This document shows, in pieces, positions 8,366-18,563 of a stretch of DNA of 41,868 nt. A program made the translations under genes and the position numbers. The notes under the pieces were generated by a model. It saw only the letters and a program-made list of their open reading frames with translations. It was not told the origin of the DNA and ran no database searches. The stretch spans positions 1-41,868 of the forward strand of contig JAENWG010000010.1 of NCBI GenBank assembly GCA_016650175.1, read 5' to 3'. The first letter of the stretch is position 1. Each line of letters starts with the position of its first letter. Source of the DNA: Peptostreptococcaceae bacterium (GTDB lineage: Bacteria > Bacillota > Clostridia > Peptostreptococcales > Anaerovoracaceae).

Positions 8366-9154
8366 CTAGTTGATACTTTCTTTACCTTTATTTACAATTA
8401 ATTTAACTACAACAAATATAGCTACTGATACTAATGCAATTAAACCACCAGGACTAACCCCTAATGCGTAGTATAGGCTAATGCCTACTGTACTAGAAAT
8501 TAAGGCTAAACCAGTAGCTAATAGGATTTGTTTTTTTAACCCAAATTTAAAACTTGCAGCTGTAGCCGCTGGTGCAGTTAATAATGCCATAACCAATATA
8601 ATACCTGTTATATGTATTAGCGAAACAATACAAATCGATATTACTACCATAAGCACATTTTCTATGATTTTAATGTTAGCACCTTGTACTTCTGCAAATG
8701 TCTCATCTAGTAAAAATACCAATAGGCTTTCATAAAAAAGTATTATTAAAGTAAGCACCACAATTGTTGTAACTACTAAAAGTAACATTTTTTCATTGTT
8801 TATTTGTGTAATATCGCCAAACAAAGATTCTTCTATTGTTACTGTTGGATTTTTTGCCATAGAATAAAAGGATATACCCAGTGCCATACCAGCGGCCCAA
8901 AGAAGTGATATGCTTATATTTATTTTATCTCCATACTTTCTTTTAGCATAAATTATATAAAGTGCCGCTAAAACCGCAAATATGCCTGCTCCAAGTGTAG
9001 TATTAAACCCCAGCCAAATAGCAAGACCTACTCCACCAAAGCTAGTATGTGCTATTCCTCCTGTTATCATAAGGTAGTCTTTGTGTACTATAATTGTACC
9101 TAATATTCCGCATATCAAGGCAACACAAATTACTAATATTGCTAATTTAATCAT
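8366..9154 (-). CDS. Metal ABC transporter permease, ZnuB/MntB (ABC-3) family
   Basis: About 262 residues with 7-8 hydrophobic segments and the ABC-3 permease hallmarks: GGIAHTSFGGVGLAIWLGF near the N-terminus and, late in the protein, LVMALLTAPAATAASF and LGVSPGGLIALVSV. It forms the membrane channel of a Zn2+, Mn2+ or Fe2+ importer together with the ATPase encoded just upstream. A GTG at 9163 lies in the RBS; ATG 9154 is well spaced from AGGTG and overlaps the ATPase stop by 8 bp, indicating coupling. The metal cannot be read from the sequence. No solute-binding protein gene is nearby, which is unusual for this family. Confidence 0.9.
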   Translation of the reverse strand: MIKLAILVICVALICGILGTIIVHKDYLMITGGIAHTSFGGVGLAIWLGFNTTLGAGIFAVLAALYIIYAKRKYGDKINISISLLWAAGMALGISFYSMAKNPTVTIEESLFGDITQINNEKMLLLVVTTIVVLTLIILFYESLLVFLLDETFAEVQGANIKIIENVLMVVISICIVSLIHITGIILVMALLTAPAATAASFKFGLKKQILLATGLALISSTVGISLYYALGVSPGGLIALVSVAIFVVVKLIVNKGKESIN

Positions 9155-9920
9155 TTGCATCACCTACGTTATCATGCTGCCTTAAAACTCTATGTGCTAC
9201 TCCATGTGCTAAAAGATCTACATTACATCCATACATTTCATCAACTATCTTTTGATTTATTTCAGGTTTCCCATGATATATAAGCTTTTCGTTAACACAT
9301 GCAATTGAATCAGCATGCTCATTAACTGCCATAGTGTCGTGTGTTGTTATTATTATCGTATACTTGCCTTTTAGTTCGCTTAAAATCTGATAGATGTTTT
9401 TTCTTGATTCTGAGTCAATATTTGCTGTAGGTTCATCAAGCAATAATATATCTGCTCCCGAAGCTATTCCTCTAGCTATAAGAACTTTCTGATATTCTCC
9501 ACCTGAAAGTTCAGATATTCTTTTATTAGCTATATTATTAATTCCAAGATCATTTATAGTTTTATCTGTTATTTTATAGTCTTCATCACTGTATTTAAAA
9601 AATGGCTTAAGCGCTCCTTTATATGTCCCTGTTAAAATGAGATTTCTGACATCTACCGGAAATTTTCTGTCAACAGTGTTTAATTGCGGTACATAACTAA
9701 TGCTTCCGTTAATCTTAATTTTTCCATCATAATTTCTTATTAAGCCTAACATAGCCTTAACTAACGTGGTTTTTCCTCCACCGTTAGGACCGATTATTGC
9801 TACGTACTCTCCTTTTGCAATTTTCATATTTACATCAAGTAAAGCCCCTTTTTTATTATCATAATTAACATTTAAATGCTCAATAATCACTGCATAATTT
9901 TGTAATTTATCATTGACCAT
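9147..9920 (-). CDS. Metal ABC transporter ATP-binding protein, ZnuC-like
   Basis: 257 residues. Walker A is GPNGGGKTTL (about 43-52), the Q-loop region is SYVPQLNTVDRKFPV, which is typical of zinc/manganese ABC ATPases, the signature is LSGGEYQKVLIARG, Walker B is ADILLLDEPTANID and the switch histidine is in ITTHD. It energizes the permease encoded next. The genes overlap and belong to a four-gene operon (amidohydrolase, ATPase, permease, aminopeptidase). The RBS is GGTGATA-type. The specificity (Zn, Mn or Fe) is not resolved; an association with two metal-dependent hydrolases makes zinc or manganese plausible, by inference only. Confidence 0.92.
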   Translation of the reverse strand: MVNDKLQNYAVIIEHLNVNYDNKKGALLDVNMKIAKGEYVAIIGPNGGGKTTLVKAMLGLIRNYDGKIKINGSISYVPQLNTVDRKFPVDVRNLILTGTYKGALKPFFKYSDEDYKITDKTINDLGINNIANKRISELSGGEYQKVLIARGIASGADILLLDEPTANIDSESRKNIYQILSELKGKYTIIITTHDTMAVNEHADSIACVNEKLIYHGKPEINQKIVDEMYGCNVDLLAHGVAHRVLRQHDNVGDAND

Positions 9921-9953
9921 GTTATCACCTTCTATTTCCGATTTGATTACCTT

Positions 9954-11246
9954 TTATAATTTTGCAAAAGCTACATCTAGATTTTTTTCTATTTTAGCAT
10001 ATTTTTTAACTTTTGGGTTTTTCATAATTTTACCTTTAAACACTACCATGTATGGCTTTGCTAGGATTGATAAATCATCCAAAGGATTACAATCAGCTAT
10101 AAATAAATCTGCACTCTTTCCTTCAGTAACTGAGCCTGTTTCTTTTTCTATTCCAAGAATTTTGGCATTACCTAAAGTTGCAGAATATAAAGCAAATGAA
10201 GTTGAAACTCCAACATATTTATGAAACAAATAAAGTTCTCTCCACATATTGTAATGGGTAACAAATGGGCATGCTGTGTCAGTGCCTAATCCTACTGGAA
10301 TATCATTTGCTAAGCATTCTTTAGCTGATTCTATAATTCCATCCATAACAACTTTTCCGTTATACTGAACGAGTTCAGTACTATTTGTTAATTCCGTAGG
10401 AAAAGTAGCAATTGGAAGAGCTGGTGAAATTGTACATATATCTGCTGCTTTTCTTTCTTTATATAAAGCAATTATTTCGTCAGTAGGCATAGCACCATGC
10501 TCTATGGTGTCTACTCCGCCTTTTAATGCAACCAAAACACCTTCTGTGCTTTCTGTATGTGCTGCTACTTTAAACCCAAGTTTATGTGCTTCCGCGCAAG
10601 CAGCTTCTACGTATTCAAGAGGCATTTTTAATATTCCTGGTTCTCCTTTAACTTTTGCATCTAAAACCCCACCAGTAATCATCAACTTAATTATATCAGG
10701 TTTACCTTCAGCTATTTTACTTACATAGGTTCTGCATTCTTCTGGGCTAGTTGCTTCATAGGCTAAAACTCCTGCCATATGACCGCCGGGTACTGATACT
10801 GCCATATCAGAAACTAGCATTCTAGGTCCAATCTTTTCGCCATTATTTACACTATCACGAATTGAAGAGTCTATTTGACCCAATCCGCCCATAGTTCTTA
10901 TAGTTGTCGTCCCTGATAAAAGCTCTGTCTTAGCATAATTTGCACACATTCTCTTAATCACAGAATATGCTATTGGATTCCCTATCAATTTCTTAACACT
11001 GTCTGCATTTTGTGAACCAGGTTTACTTGGTTTTCCACTACCGGGTAAATGTACATGCGCATTGATTAGTCCAGGTAATACATATTTATCATATAAATCT
11101 ATAATTTCAGAATCTTTTGTGTTTGGATTTTCTCCTATATATGAAATCAGTCCATCTTCAATAACAATTGACATGTTTTCCTTTGGTTCCATATTTTCAT
11201 TACCTTCTAAGATAATGCAGTGAGTTAATGTAATTTTATTTTTCAT
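9954..11246 (-). CDS. Amidohydrolase-superfamily metal-dependent hydrolase
   Basis: 430 residues. The amidohydrolase metal-site pattern is clear: PGLINAHVHLPG (about 55-65), a lysine in PDIIKLMITGG (about 180-190, in the place of the carboxylated lysine), the histidines of FKVAAHTEST and DTIEHGAMP, and the aspartate in GLGTDTACPF (about 325). The C-terminal EGKSADLFIADCNPLDD closes the composite beta-sandwich domain. Relatives include imidazolonepropionase-like enzymes, Xaa-Pro dipeptidases and other amide-bond hydrolases; the substrate is unknown. It is the first gene of the operon, with a near-consensus promoter at 11276-11304 and a GGGGGG-containing RBS. With the M29 enzyme it suggests peptide breakdown. 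Confidence 0.88.
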   Translation of the reverse strand: MKNKITLTHCIILEGNENMEPKENMSIVIEDGLISYIGENPNTKDSEIIDLYDKYVLPGLINAHVHLPGSGKPSKPGSQNADSVKKLIGNPIAYSVIKRMCANYAKTELLSGTTTIRTMGGLGQIDSSIRDSVNNGEKIGPRMLVSDMAVSVPGGHMAGVLAYEATSPEECRTYVSKIAEGKPDIIKLMITGGVLDAKVKGEPGILKMPLEYVEAACAEAHKLGFKVAAHTESTEGVLVALKGGVDTIEHGAMPTDEIIALYKERKAADICTISPALPIATFPTELTNSTELVQYNGKVVMDGIIESAKECLANDIPVGLGTDTACPFVTHYNMWRELYLFHKYVGVSTSFALYSATLGNAKILGIEKETGSVTEGKSADLFIADCNPLDDLSILAKPYMVVFKGKIMKNPKVKKYAKIEKNLDVAFAKL

Positions 11247-11275
11247 TTATCCCCCCATTTATTAAGTTAACATTT

Positions 11276-11304
11276 ATTATATTCTCTATCTAATGTTTAG
11301 TCAA
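11276..11304 (-). promoter_or_regulatory. Strong sigma-A-type promoter of the hydrolase/metal transporter operon
   Basis: Minus strand -35 TTGACT (11299-11304), exactly 17 bp, then -10 TATAAT (11276-11281), about 30 bp from the amidohydrolase start. I see no obvious Zur or Fur palindrome around it. Confidence 0.82.
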
Positions 11305-11387
11305 TTTACTATGTTCAGCTGATAGGATTAATCTTTAGAATATTTATTTGCTTATAATAATATATGTTGATTTTAGATATCGAAAAA

Positions 11388-11408
11388 GGCAATCTCAACG
11401 AGATTGCC
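11388..11408 (-). terminator. Intrinsic terminator of the copper operon
   Basis: Perfect 9-bp stem GGCAATCTC/GAGATTGCC with a 3-base loop, followed on the minus strand by TTTTTC. It lies just after the copZ-like gene. Confidence 0.9.
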
Positions 11409-11419
11409 CTAAACTTTAA

Positions 11420-11635
11420 CTAGATAGATTTAACATTCGTTACTTCATAACCAATTTCATTTATTGCTGAAATAATTTTACCTGCATCAACTTCTTTAGC
11501 CACCTTAATTACCGCGTTATTAAGCTCCAAGTTTACAGTAACCTCTTCTACATTGTTTAATTTTTTTAGTGCCTCTTTAACATGAGCCACGCAGTGCGCA
11601 CATGACATGCCTTTTATTTCTACTAATTGTTTCAT
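11420..11635 (-). CDS. copZ: Copper chaperone, CopZ-like
   Basis: 71 residues, a single heavy-metal-associated (HMA) domain with the Cu(I)-binding GMSCAHC motif at residues 9-15 and the family's beta-alpha-beta-beta-alpha-beta pattern. It carries Cu(I) in the cytoplasm and hands it to the N-terminal domains of CopA. It lies 19 bp downstream of the copA-like gene in the same operon and is followed by a terminator. The RBS is GGAGG. Confidence 0.93.
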   Translation of the reverse strand: MKQLVEIKGMSCAHCVAHVKEALKKLNNVEEVTVNLELNNAVIKVAKEVDAGKIISAINEIGYEVTNVKSI

Positions 11636-11654
11636 TCCATTCCTCCTTCTAAAC

Positions 11655-14114
11655 TTATTCCACTGGCTTAAATTTTTTCAACCTTAAAGCATTCATCAAT
11701 ACCGTTATCGAACTAAATGCCATTGCTCCACCTGCAATCATTGGATTTAATTGTGGACCACCAAATGCGTATAATATGCCTGCTGCAATTGGTATCCCTG
11801 CTGTGTTATATGCAAATGCCCAAAACAGATTTTGTTTAATGTTTCGTATCGTCTTTTTACTAAGTTGTATTGCAGTCACAACGTCTTGTAGATCGCTCTT
11901 CATTAATACAATATCAGCTGATTCCATAGCAACATCAGTACCTGAACCTATTGCAATGCCTACGTCTGCTTGCGCTAATGCTGGAGCATCATTGATTCCA
12001 TCACCAACCATCGCAACTACATTACCTTCTTTTTGAAGCTTTTTAATTTCATTTGATTTATCTTTAGGTAAAACTTCGGCAAGTACAACATCAATGCCTA
12101 CTTGTTTAGCTATTGCATTGGCTGTTTGATAATTATCACCTGTAATCATGGCAACTTTTATTCCTAATTTGTGTATTGCCTTAATTGCTTTAGCGCTGTT
12201 TTCTTTTGTCGTATCAGCAACTGCAATAATACCTGCTAATTGATTGTTTATTGCTATATACATCGGTGTTTTTCCTTCGTTAGCTAATTGATCAGCCTTC
12301 TGCTCTAAGTCATTTTTGATCATGTGATCCATTAGTAACTTTTTGTTACCAAACAAAATCGATTTGCCTTCAATCTGAACTTCAATACCGTGACCTGGAA
12401 TAGCATTAAATTCATTAATTTCAACAAATTCAATATGCTCCTGTTCTGCCTTTAAAACTATTGCTTCTCCAAGAGAATGCTCTGAACCTTTTTCAGCCGA
12501 TGCTGCTAATTTCAGAAGTTCTAATTCGCTATGCTGATTTGTAGTCACTATGTCAGTAACAACAGGTTTTCCTTCTGTAATCGTTCCAGTTTTATCAAAA
12601 ACAATGGTATCAATTTTATGAGCAGTTTCAAGTGGTTGTCCACCTTTTATTAGGACTCCATATTCTGCTCCCTTACCTGTTCCTACCATAATTGCTGTTG
12701 GCGTTGCCAATCCAAGGGCGCAGGGACACGCAATAACTAAAACTGCAATAAATATCGTGAGCGAAAAGACTGCTGATTGACCAGATATAAACCAAGCTAC
12801 TCCTGAAATAGTAGCAATTGCTATAACAATTGGTACAAAATATCCAGCAATAACATCCGCTAACCTAGCAATAGGTGCTTTTGAACCTTGTGCATCTTCT
12901 ACAAGTTTTACAATATGTGCTAAAGCTGTGTCTTTTCCAACCTTTGTAGCTTTAAATTGTATTAAACCATATTTGTTAATACTTGCACCAATCACATTAG
13001 ATCCAACTATTTTTTCAACTGGCATACTTTCTCCAGTTAACATAGACTCATCAACAGATGTATTTCCTTTTATTACGACGCCATCAACTGGAACCTTTTC
13101 TCCTGGCTTAACAATGATGATATCTCCAGTTTCTACTTCTTCAATTGGCATAACTACTTCTTCACCATTTTGAATAACTAATGCTGTCTTTGGTGCCAAT
13201 CCCATCAATTTTTTAATTGCCTCGGATGTTTTTCCTTTTGTTACTGACTCAAGGTACTTACCTAATAAGATAAGCGTAATAATGACACCTGCTGATTCGA
13301 AATATAAATTACCAGCGTATTCCACTTGACCATTAGCTATCATTATTGTTGCATATATACCGTATAGCACTGCTGATCCAGTACCTATGGCAATCAAAGA
13401 ATCCATGTTTGGAGTCCCTCTAAACAGAGTTGAAAAGCCAATTGTATAAAACTTATAGCCAACAATTATTACTGGTATTACAAGCAGTATTTGTGCAATT
13501 GCAAAATTAAGAGGGTTTTCCATTGGATTAATAAGCTCGGGGAGTTGTAGCCCCAACATATGTCCCATAGAAATAATTAGTAATGGTACAGAAAAGGTAG
13601 CAGATACTACAAATTTTTTCCATAAGATTTTTATTGCCTTTTCGTTTCTTAATTTCTCTTCATCAGAACTTTCTTGAGTTTCAATCTCTAAAGGTGTATA
13701 ACCCGCTTTCGTTATTGCTTGCTTTATCTCAGAAATTCTTATTAGAGATGTATCATATGTAACTGTTGCTTTCTCAGTTGTTAAATTAACATTAGACATT
13801 TCAACACCGTCTAATTTCCTAAGTGTTTTGTCAATATTCGCTGCACAAGAAGCACATGTCATTCCAGCAATTGGTATTGTAACTTCGCTGGCTTTTATCT
13901 CTTCCTTTGCTTCGTATCCAGCATTTTTCACTCTTTCTTTTATTTCTTCAATACTTGTTTTATCTTGATTATATGTAAATACTAGTTTTTCTGTAGCTAA
14001 ATTAACACTAGCATCACTTACTCCTTCGATTTTTCTAACACTTCTTTCAACTGCATTTGCGCAGGACGCACAGGTCATTCCTATTATTGATAACGTACTA
14101 TTATTTTTATTCAT
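11655..14114 (-). CDS. copA: Copper-exporting P1B-type ATPase, CopA
   Basis: 819 residues. Two N-terminal HMA domains with GMTCASC at 12-18 and 84-90 are followed by eight predicted membrane segments. The CPC metal-site motif is in [19 protein letters not shown] marks the actuator, [11 protein letters not shown] the phosphorylated aspartate, and [14 protein letters not shown] the hinge. The last two helices hold [10 protein letters not shown] and [11 protein letters not shown], the YN and MxxSS signatures of Cu(I) pumps. It exports Cu(I) from the cytoplasm. Odd point: the nucleotide-domain HP motif, usually SEHPL, reads SEHSL; the histidine is kept. The gene lies between the HTH gene and copZ. 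Confidence 0.96.
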   Translation of the reverse strand: MNKNNSTLSIIGMTCASCANAVERSVRKIEGVSDASVNLATEKLVFTYNQDKTSIEEIKERVKNAGYEAKEEIKASEVTIPIAGMTCASCAANIDKTLRKLDGVEMSNVNLTTEKATVTYDTSLIRISEIKQAITKAGYTPLEIETQESSDEEKLRNEKAIKILWKKFVVSATFSVPLLIISMGHMLGLQLPELINPMENPLNFAIAQILLVIPVIIVGYKFYTIGFSTLFRGTPNMDSLIAIGTGSAVLYGIYATIMIANGQVEYAGNLYFESAGVIITLILLGKYLESVTKGKTSEAIKKLMGLAPKTALVIQNGEEVVMPIEEVETGDIIIVKPGEKVPVDGVVIKGNTSVDESMLTGESMPVEKIVGSNVIGASINKYGLIQFKATKVGKDTALAHIVKLVEDAQGSKAPIARLADVIAGYFVPIVIAIATISGVAWFISGQSAVFSLTIFIAVLVIACPCALGLATPTAIMVGTGKGAEYGVLIKGGQPLETAHKIDTIVFDKTGTITEGKPVVTDIVTTNQHSELELLKLAASAEKGSEHSLGEAIVLKAEQEHIEFVEINEFNAIPGHGIEVQIEGKSILFGNKKLLMDHMIKNDLEQKADQLANEGKTPMYIAINNQLAGIIAVADTTKENSAKAIKAIHKLGIKVAMITGDNYQTANAIAKQVGIDVVLAEVLPKDKSNEIKKLQKEGNVVAMVGDGINDAPALAQADVGIAIGSGTDVAMESADIVLMKSDLQDVVTAIQLSKKTIRNIKQNLFWAFAYNTAGIPIAAGILYAFGGPQLNPMIAGGAMAFSSITVLMNALRLKKFKPVE

Positions 14115-14143
14115 ACACTTTACTCCTTTACAGGTTAACTCAT

Positions 14144-14614
14144 TTAATTTTCATAAGGTTTCATAGCGTTCATAACTCTACTCATATAGGATGGCGCCCC
14201 CCAGAAAACTAATCTCATTTTATTCTCTGAATCATCATAAACATAATTGAATCGGCTACTACAGTTTTGAATACTATAATCAGCAACAACTTCCATAACA
14301 TCTTTAAGAAGATTTTTTACCTGCTCTTTTTGCACGTAATAGTCGACAATTGTGCAAATTTGAATGGTCTCATCAGAATCAAAATATTCACTGTCCATAA
14401 ATACACAAAAATCATCTTTGCTAACAGAGCAATGTTTACTTTCATTTACTTCACAGGTCTCTAAAAATTGTTCTAATGAATCTTCGTTAATTCGCCAAGA
14501 ACCAGCTACTTTTTGAGCTGAAATTTTACCGCCACTGATATAACGCCTCACTGTTTTAGGGTGCACGCCTAACTTATCTGCTGCCATTTCTATTGTCAAT
14601 ATCTTTTGCTCCAT
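14144..14614 (-). CDS. Excisionase-type HTH DNA-binding protein, likely copper operon regulator
   Basis: 156 residues from ATG 14614; the in-frame GTG at 14623 lies in the GAGGTG ribosome binding site. Residues about 1-55 form a MerR/excisionase-like winged HTH ([20 protein letters not shown], then [14 protein letters not shown]). The rest is an unfamiliar domain with clustered cysteines ([17 protein letters not shown], about 77-93) that could bind metal. It is the first gene of the copA-copZ operon, in the place where CsoR or CopY regulators usually sit, so a copper-responsive role is likely but inferred. It does not resemble CsoR or CopY. Confidence 0.7.
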   Translation of the reverse strand: MEQKILTIEMAADKLGVHPKTVRRYISGGKISAQKVAGSWRINEDSLEQFLETCEVNESKHCSVSKDDFCVFMDSEYFDSDETIQICTIVDYYVQKEQVKNLLKDVMEVVADYSIQNCSSRFNYVYDDSENKMRLVFWGAPSYMSRVMNAMKPYEN

Positions 14615-14670
14615 AGTTATCACCTCAAGTGGATACTACCATACTTTATTGTACTTGTCTATACATATTT

Positions 14671-14703
14671 ATTTATTAATGTACATCATTGTCTATTTCG
14701 TTC
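14671..14703. repeat. 33-bp direct repeat, copy 1
   Basis: Matches 14938-14970 with three differences. This copy lies about 60-90 bp upstream of the HTH-copA-copZ operon and contains the palindrome ATGTACAT. It could be a duplicated regulatory site. Confidence 0.7.
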
Positions 14704-14833
14704 CTTCTTTACCTTTGTATTTATCTAAAAAACATAATAAATGGCAGATTTAACGTGCTGAGATAATAGATGATAAGCTGTAGCCAATAACATTAATAAT
14801 ATTTTGAGTTCGCACAAAACATTATTTAAAACA

Positions 14834-14873
14834 AAAGCCGCGAAGCCTATAATGATAAGGTTTCGCAGCTTTT
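14834..14873 (-). terminator. Intrinsic terminator downstream of the MMPL pseudogene
   Basis: Stem of about 15 bp (AAAGCCGCGAAGCCT against AGGTTTCGCAGCTTT, one mismatch and one G-U pair) with a 9-base loop and T-rich flank on the minus strand. Confidence 0.8.
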
Positions 14874-14937
14874 TATTCCATACAAGTTTTAAACACATGA
14901 TAGTATCACACTTTTATGTAATTATCTGTATGTTTCT

Positions 14938-14970
14938 ATTTATTAATGTGCATCATTATCTATTTCATTC
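14938..14970. repeat. 33-bp direct repeat, copy 2
   Basis: Second copy of the repeat at 14671-14703 (30 of 33 bases), ending two bases from the stop of the MMPL pseudogene. The 230 bp between the copies hold only the terminator at 14834-14873. Confidence 0.7.
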
Positions 14971-14971
14971 T

Positions 14972-17781
14972 TCAATTCCCTTTGTTTTTTCTCAAAATAA
15001 ATCTATCTAACAAAAGTATAATTGGAGGTAATACTATAAAGGTACTAAATAAAGCTAATGAAATGTTAATTACAGTCATTAGTCCAAAATCTCTAAGTAT
15101 AACAAACTGTGATGCCATCAATACGGAAAATCCACCTATGGTAGTTAATCCTGAAGCTACAATTGCTTTACCTATTTTACTGACTGCGGTAACTATAGCT
15201 TCTGTTTCACTTTCACCTAGTTTACGTTCCTCTAAGTATCTTTCCATTAGCATGACTGTCATTTCGGTACCCATACCTAATACCAGTGCACCTAAAGTAG
15301 ATGTAATCGGTGTGTAATCAATCCCAAGTAAATACATTACGCCACTTGACATACCTATTATAAGAACAACCGGTATTATAGGTAACAATGCTTTAACAGG
15401 GTTTCTGTAAATCAAGAGTAATGCTCCGAAAACCAGTAACAAACCTATAAGGGTCATTCTTACTCTGCCAGAGGTAAGTCCATCTACCATTTCCAAATCC
15501 AAAACACTCTTACCCGTAATTTCAATTCCCATATCAGTATCTTTTAGTTCGCTTTCTAGTTCTATAACAAATTCATCTAATTCATCGTTAGGTAAATGTT
15601 TAATATTAACCAGTATCAAAGATTCAGTATTATCTTCGTTTACAAACATACTTGCCTGCTGACTAGGTAGCCCATCAATCATATCGATGTATTCTTCATA
15701 GCTTAGATCATTATCTCCTGAAAGATTTTCTGCCAAGGTATCAATAGATTTTACGTCTGTTACAGTTTCACTAAATTTATTTTCTATTTCTTCTGTCTTG
15801 GCCTTTATCCAGTCTTAATTTTCCTCTTCTAATACATTATCATCTTTTATATAGATGGCTACTTGATCTGTTGAACCTACCGTGTCTCTAACAAAATGTA
15901 TATCATTTAATGCTTCCATGTCTTGTGGCATAAATGTCTCAATATCTGTTTCAACCCCTATATTTTTATCTACCATAAACCCCGCAGTTGCAAAACAAAC
16001 TATGATAATTATTATTGGGATAGAAAACTTTATAACTTTTTGTGTAGTAAATTTCAATATCTTGTTTAATACAGTTTCCTTATCTTCCTTTATTTCAGTA
16101 TTAATTTCTGGTGAACTTTTATCTCTTAAGTATAAAATTGGCATAAGCAGTAGTACGCTACCTATAAAGCTAATGATAACTCCAATTGTTAACATCTTAC
16201 CAAAATCCTGAATCATAGGAACTGGAGATGCATATAAAGAAATAAATCCAAGCACTGTAGCTAATACTGCTATAGCTATTGCCTTACCTATTTGAGTTAC
16301 TGTTTTAATTACTGACTTTTCTTCTTCATATCTATTATGAAATTGTATCGAATAATCTATACCTAAACCTATTAATATTGGAAAAACTGCCATGGATACC
16401 ATTGTAATCGGCACGCCTAAATGTCCCATAAGTCCTACTGTAGCTACAACTGATACTAGAATCACTCCTAAGCTCAGCGTTCTCCATCTCACTTTAAATA
16501 TAATTGCAAGAACCGCTAACATAATTAATATGGCTAACCCCACCATTATCATCATATTAGTTTTCATTTCCGTCCTTAATGACGAATCAAGTACAGGCTT
16601 ACCTGATACAACATATGATATATTTTCAAAGTCTTCTTCTAATGCTTCAGTCAAATCACTAACAATCTGATCTTTATATTCATCATCCAAATTACCTTTT
16701 AGCTTCACTACCATTAAGCAATTTTCGTCGTCTATCATAACGTCAGAAAATATAGCACGCAATTCATTGTCATCTTCATATAAGATGTTATCTGTTTCAT
16801 CTTGATTTTTAGGTATATCAGCTATCATCATGTCGCTTTTAGTATGAAAAAGCTTTAAACCTTCAGAAACATTGCTAAGATTTTCACCCATAACTATAAA
16901 GTCATCAGCCATTTCCATTAGCTCATCAGCTGAAATGCCATCTGTAAATCCATCTTTCATAGATGCAACTTCAGTAGTTAAGTTACTGTTAATATTTGTA
17001 AGTGCTGTTGAAGTGTTTTCAGTACCCTTCAGTATGTTTTCAGTACCTTCTCCCATTGTTCTAACGTTTTGAGAGGTAACCTCAATATTTTCAGAAATTA
17101 CAGTTAATTTATTCTTTAGTTCAATATTGTCACCAGCTAAATTAGTCAAAGCATTTAACTGATCAGATGTAGCACTCAAACCATCTGCTACAGTAAACAG
17201 TCCTGTCTGTGTTTGCTGAGTTACTTCTGTTAAATTATCTTGAACAGTAATAAGCTTATTAAATGCTTCAGTAGACTCCGATAGACTATTCAACTTTTCT
17301 AACATTTCATCGGGGTCATTTATATCTTTTGAATTAAGTTCATTTCCTAGTCTATCATTTTAGAACTCATTTCGTCTAATCCATCACTTAAGGTTAGTAC
17401 TTGATTTTTTAACTCCGTACTTTGTTTTTCTGTTAACTGATGAATTATACTTGCTGGGCTTGTAAAAGAAAAAATGCTATCTTCGTATTCAAATTGCTTT
17501 TCGACATTCCACATCTTTTCAATGTTTTTTTGTGCTAACAAATTTCCGTTTGAATCATCTGTAAAAAGAACTAAAATAGAGTCTCCCCCAAAAGTCTCCT
17601 CCATCTGTTCCTCCGATATGTAAACTTCGTTATCACTTTGTACTAGCGTTTCGTTTCCTGTGGCCATCTTAATCGTACTTACTCCGGTAATTAATAATGC
17701 AAATAGTAGCATGGTTACCAGTAATACTTTAACTGGTTTCTCATTAATTAATTCCCCTATCCTTTTAAAAATTCTGTTCAT
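14972..17781 (-). pseudogene. MMPL/RND-superfamily transporter, broken by a frameshift and a stop
   Basis: Three open segments (17781-17347, 17305-15815, 15736-14972) join into one protein of about 935 residues, the expected size for a two-half MMPL (RND) transporter. The first starts with a membrane helix (VKVLLVTMLLFALLITGVS). The second contains a heptad-rich extracytoplasmic part and a five-helix block with GLGIDYSIQFHNRYEEE. The third repeats that block (VLGMGTEMTVMLMERYLEE). Lesion 1: at 17358-17361 a run of four A's (minus strand) shifts frame; a fifth A would restore it. Lesion 2: an in-frame TAA at 15815-15817. Such pumps move lipids or drugs out of the cell. It is in one operon with the TetR gene. 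A sequencing error could explain lesion 1, less easily lesion 2. Confidence 0.82.
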
Positions 17782-17802
17782 ATAATATTAAGCTCCTTTA
17801 TG

Positions 17803-18348
17803 CTATTTGTTAATTTCTTGTACTATGATATTTGTTATTTTGCCAATGTAATCCTTAATATCTTCTTCATTTTTATCAGGCATGTATAAAACTGATAGTA
17901 TCGTTCCCATTAGTAACCTTAAGGCAAATTTATTATCTTCTTCGGATGCGCCCATTTCTGTTAATAGGTTCTTTAGAATTTCTAATATCCTATTGATAAA
18001 ATTCCCTCTGCCAAGTTCAGTTAAAAGAGAATCCTCCATTAGTATTAATTTTATTACTTGATAATTCTTAGATATCAATGTAATACGATCAGATAAAATT
18101 GATTCTATCATTTCGCTGCCGCTTGATTCCTTGGAAATATTTATTGCTCCTTCTAATGTACTAAATAAAATTGGTTCTATCCCTTCAAGTAATATCTCCT
18201 GCTTTGATGAAAAATGTCTAAATAGAGTTACTTCAGTTATTTCCGCTTCTTTTGCAATTTGCAAAGTTGTAGTACCTTTATATCCCTTTTCTACAAACAA
18301 TTTCATAGCTGCTTCTAATATCTGTTCTCTTCGCTCTTCCTTTTTCAT
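17803..18348 (-). CDS. TetR-family transcriptional repressor
   Basis: 181 residues. The N-terminal TetR HTH is clear (ILEAAMKLFVEKGYKGTTTL, then IAKEAEITEVTLFRHFSSKQ), followed by a helical ligand-binding domain with no named subfamily. It is the first gene of the operon with the MMPL pump, 21 bp apart, and probably represses both through the palindrome at 18385-18398. AGGAGG lies seven bases before the ATG. The ligand is unknown; the pump's substrate or a lipid is the usual case. Confidence 0.92.
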   Translation of the reverse strand: MKKEERREQILEAAMKLFVEKGYKGTTTLQIAKEAEITEVTLFRHFSSKQEILLEGIEPILFSTLEGAINISKESSGSEMIESILSDRITLISKNYQVIKLILMEDSLLTELGRGNFINRILEILKNLLTEMGASEEDNKFALRLLMGTILSVLYMPDKNEEDIKDYIGKITNIIVQEINK

Positions 18349-18384
18349 ATCTAGGCCTCCTCATTTAATATATTAATTTATGTA

Positions 18385-18398
18385 AGTAAGTACTTACT
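18385..18398. promoter_or_regulatory. Likely TetR operator
   Basis: Perfect 14-bp palindrome AGTAAGTACTTACT, within a wider TAAGTAAG tract, 37 bp upstream of the TetR start codon. Size, symmetry and position fit an autoregulatory TetR operator. Confidence 0.75.
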
Positions 18399-18495
18399 AT
18401 TTTACTAAAGCTTCACATTGTCAACATCTTTTAATCAACTATTTCATGTTCTATCAAATAAAACTTCATATTATTCAGTTTGGTTTATTGCACTA

Positions 18496-18530
18496 AAAAA
18501 GCACCATACTACCTGGAATTTCAGCAGTAT
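18496..18530 (-). terminator. Terminator of the MORN lipoprotein gene
   Basis: An imperfect hairpin built on CATACT/AGTATG with an inner CTG/CAG pairing, followed on the minus strand by GTGCTTTTTT. Confidence 0.65.
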
Positions 18531-18563
18531 GATACTTTACTTTTCTTATTATTCAACGAACAA

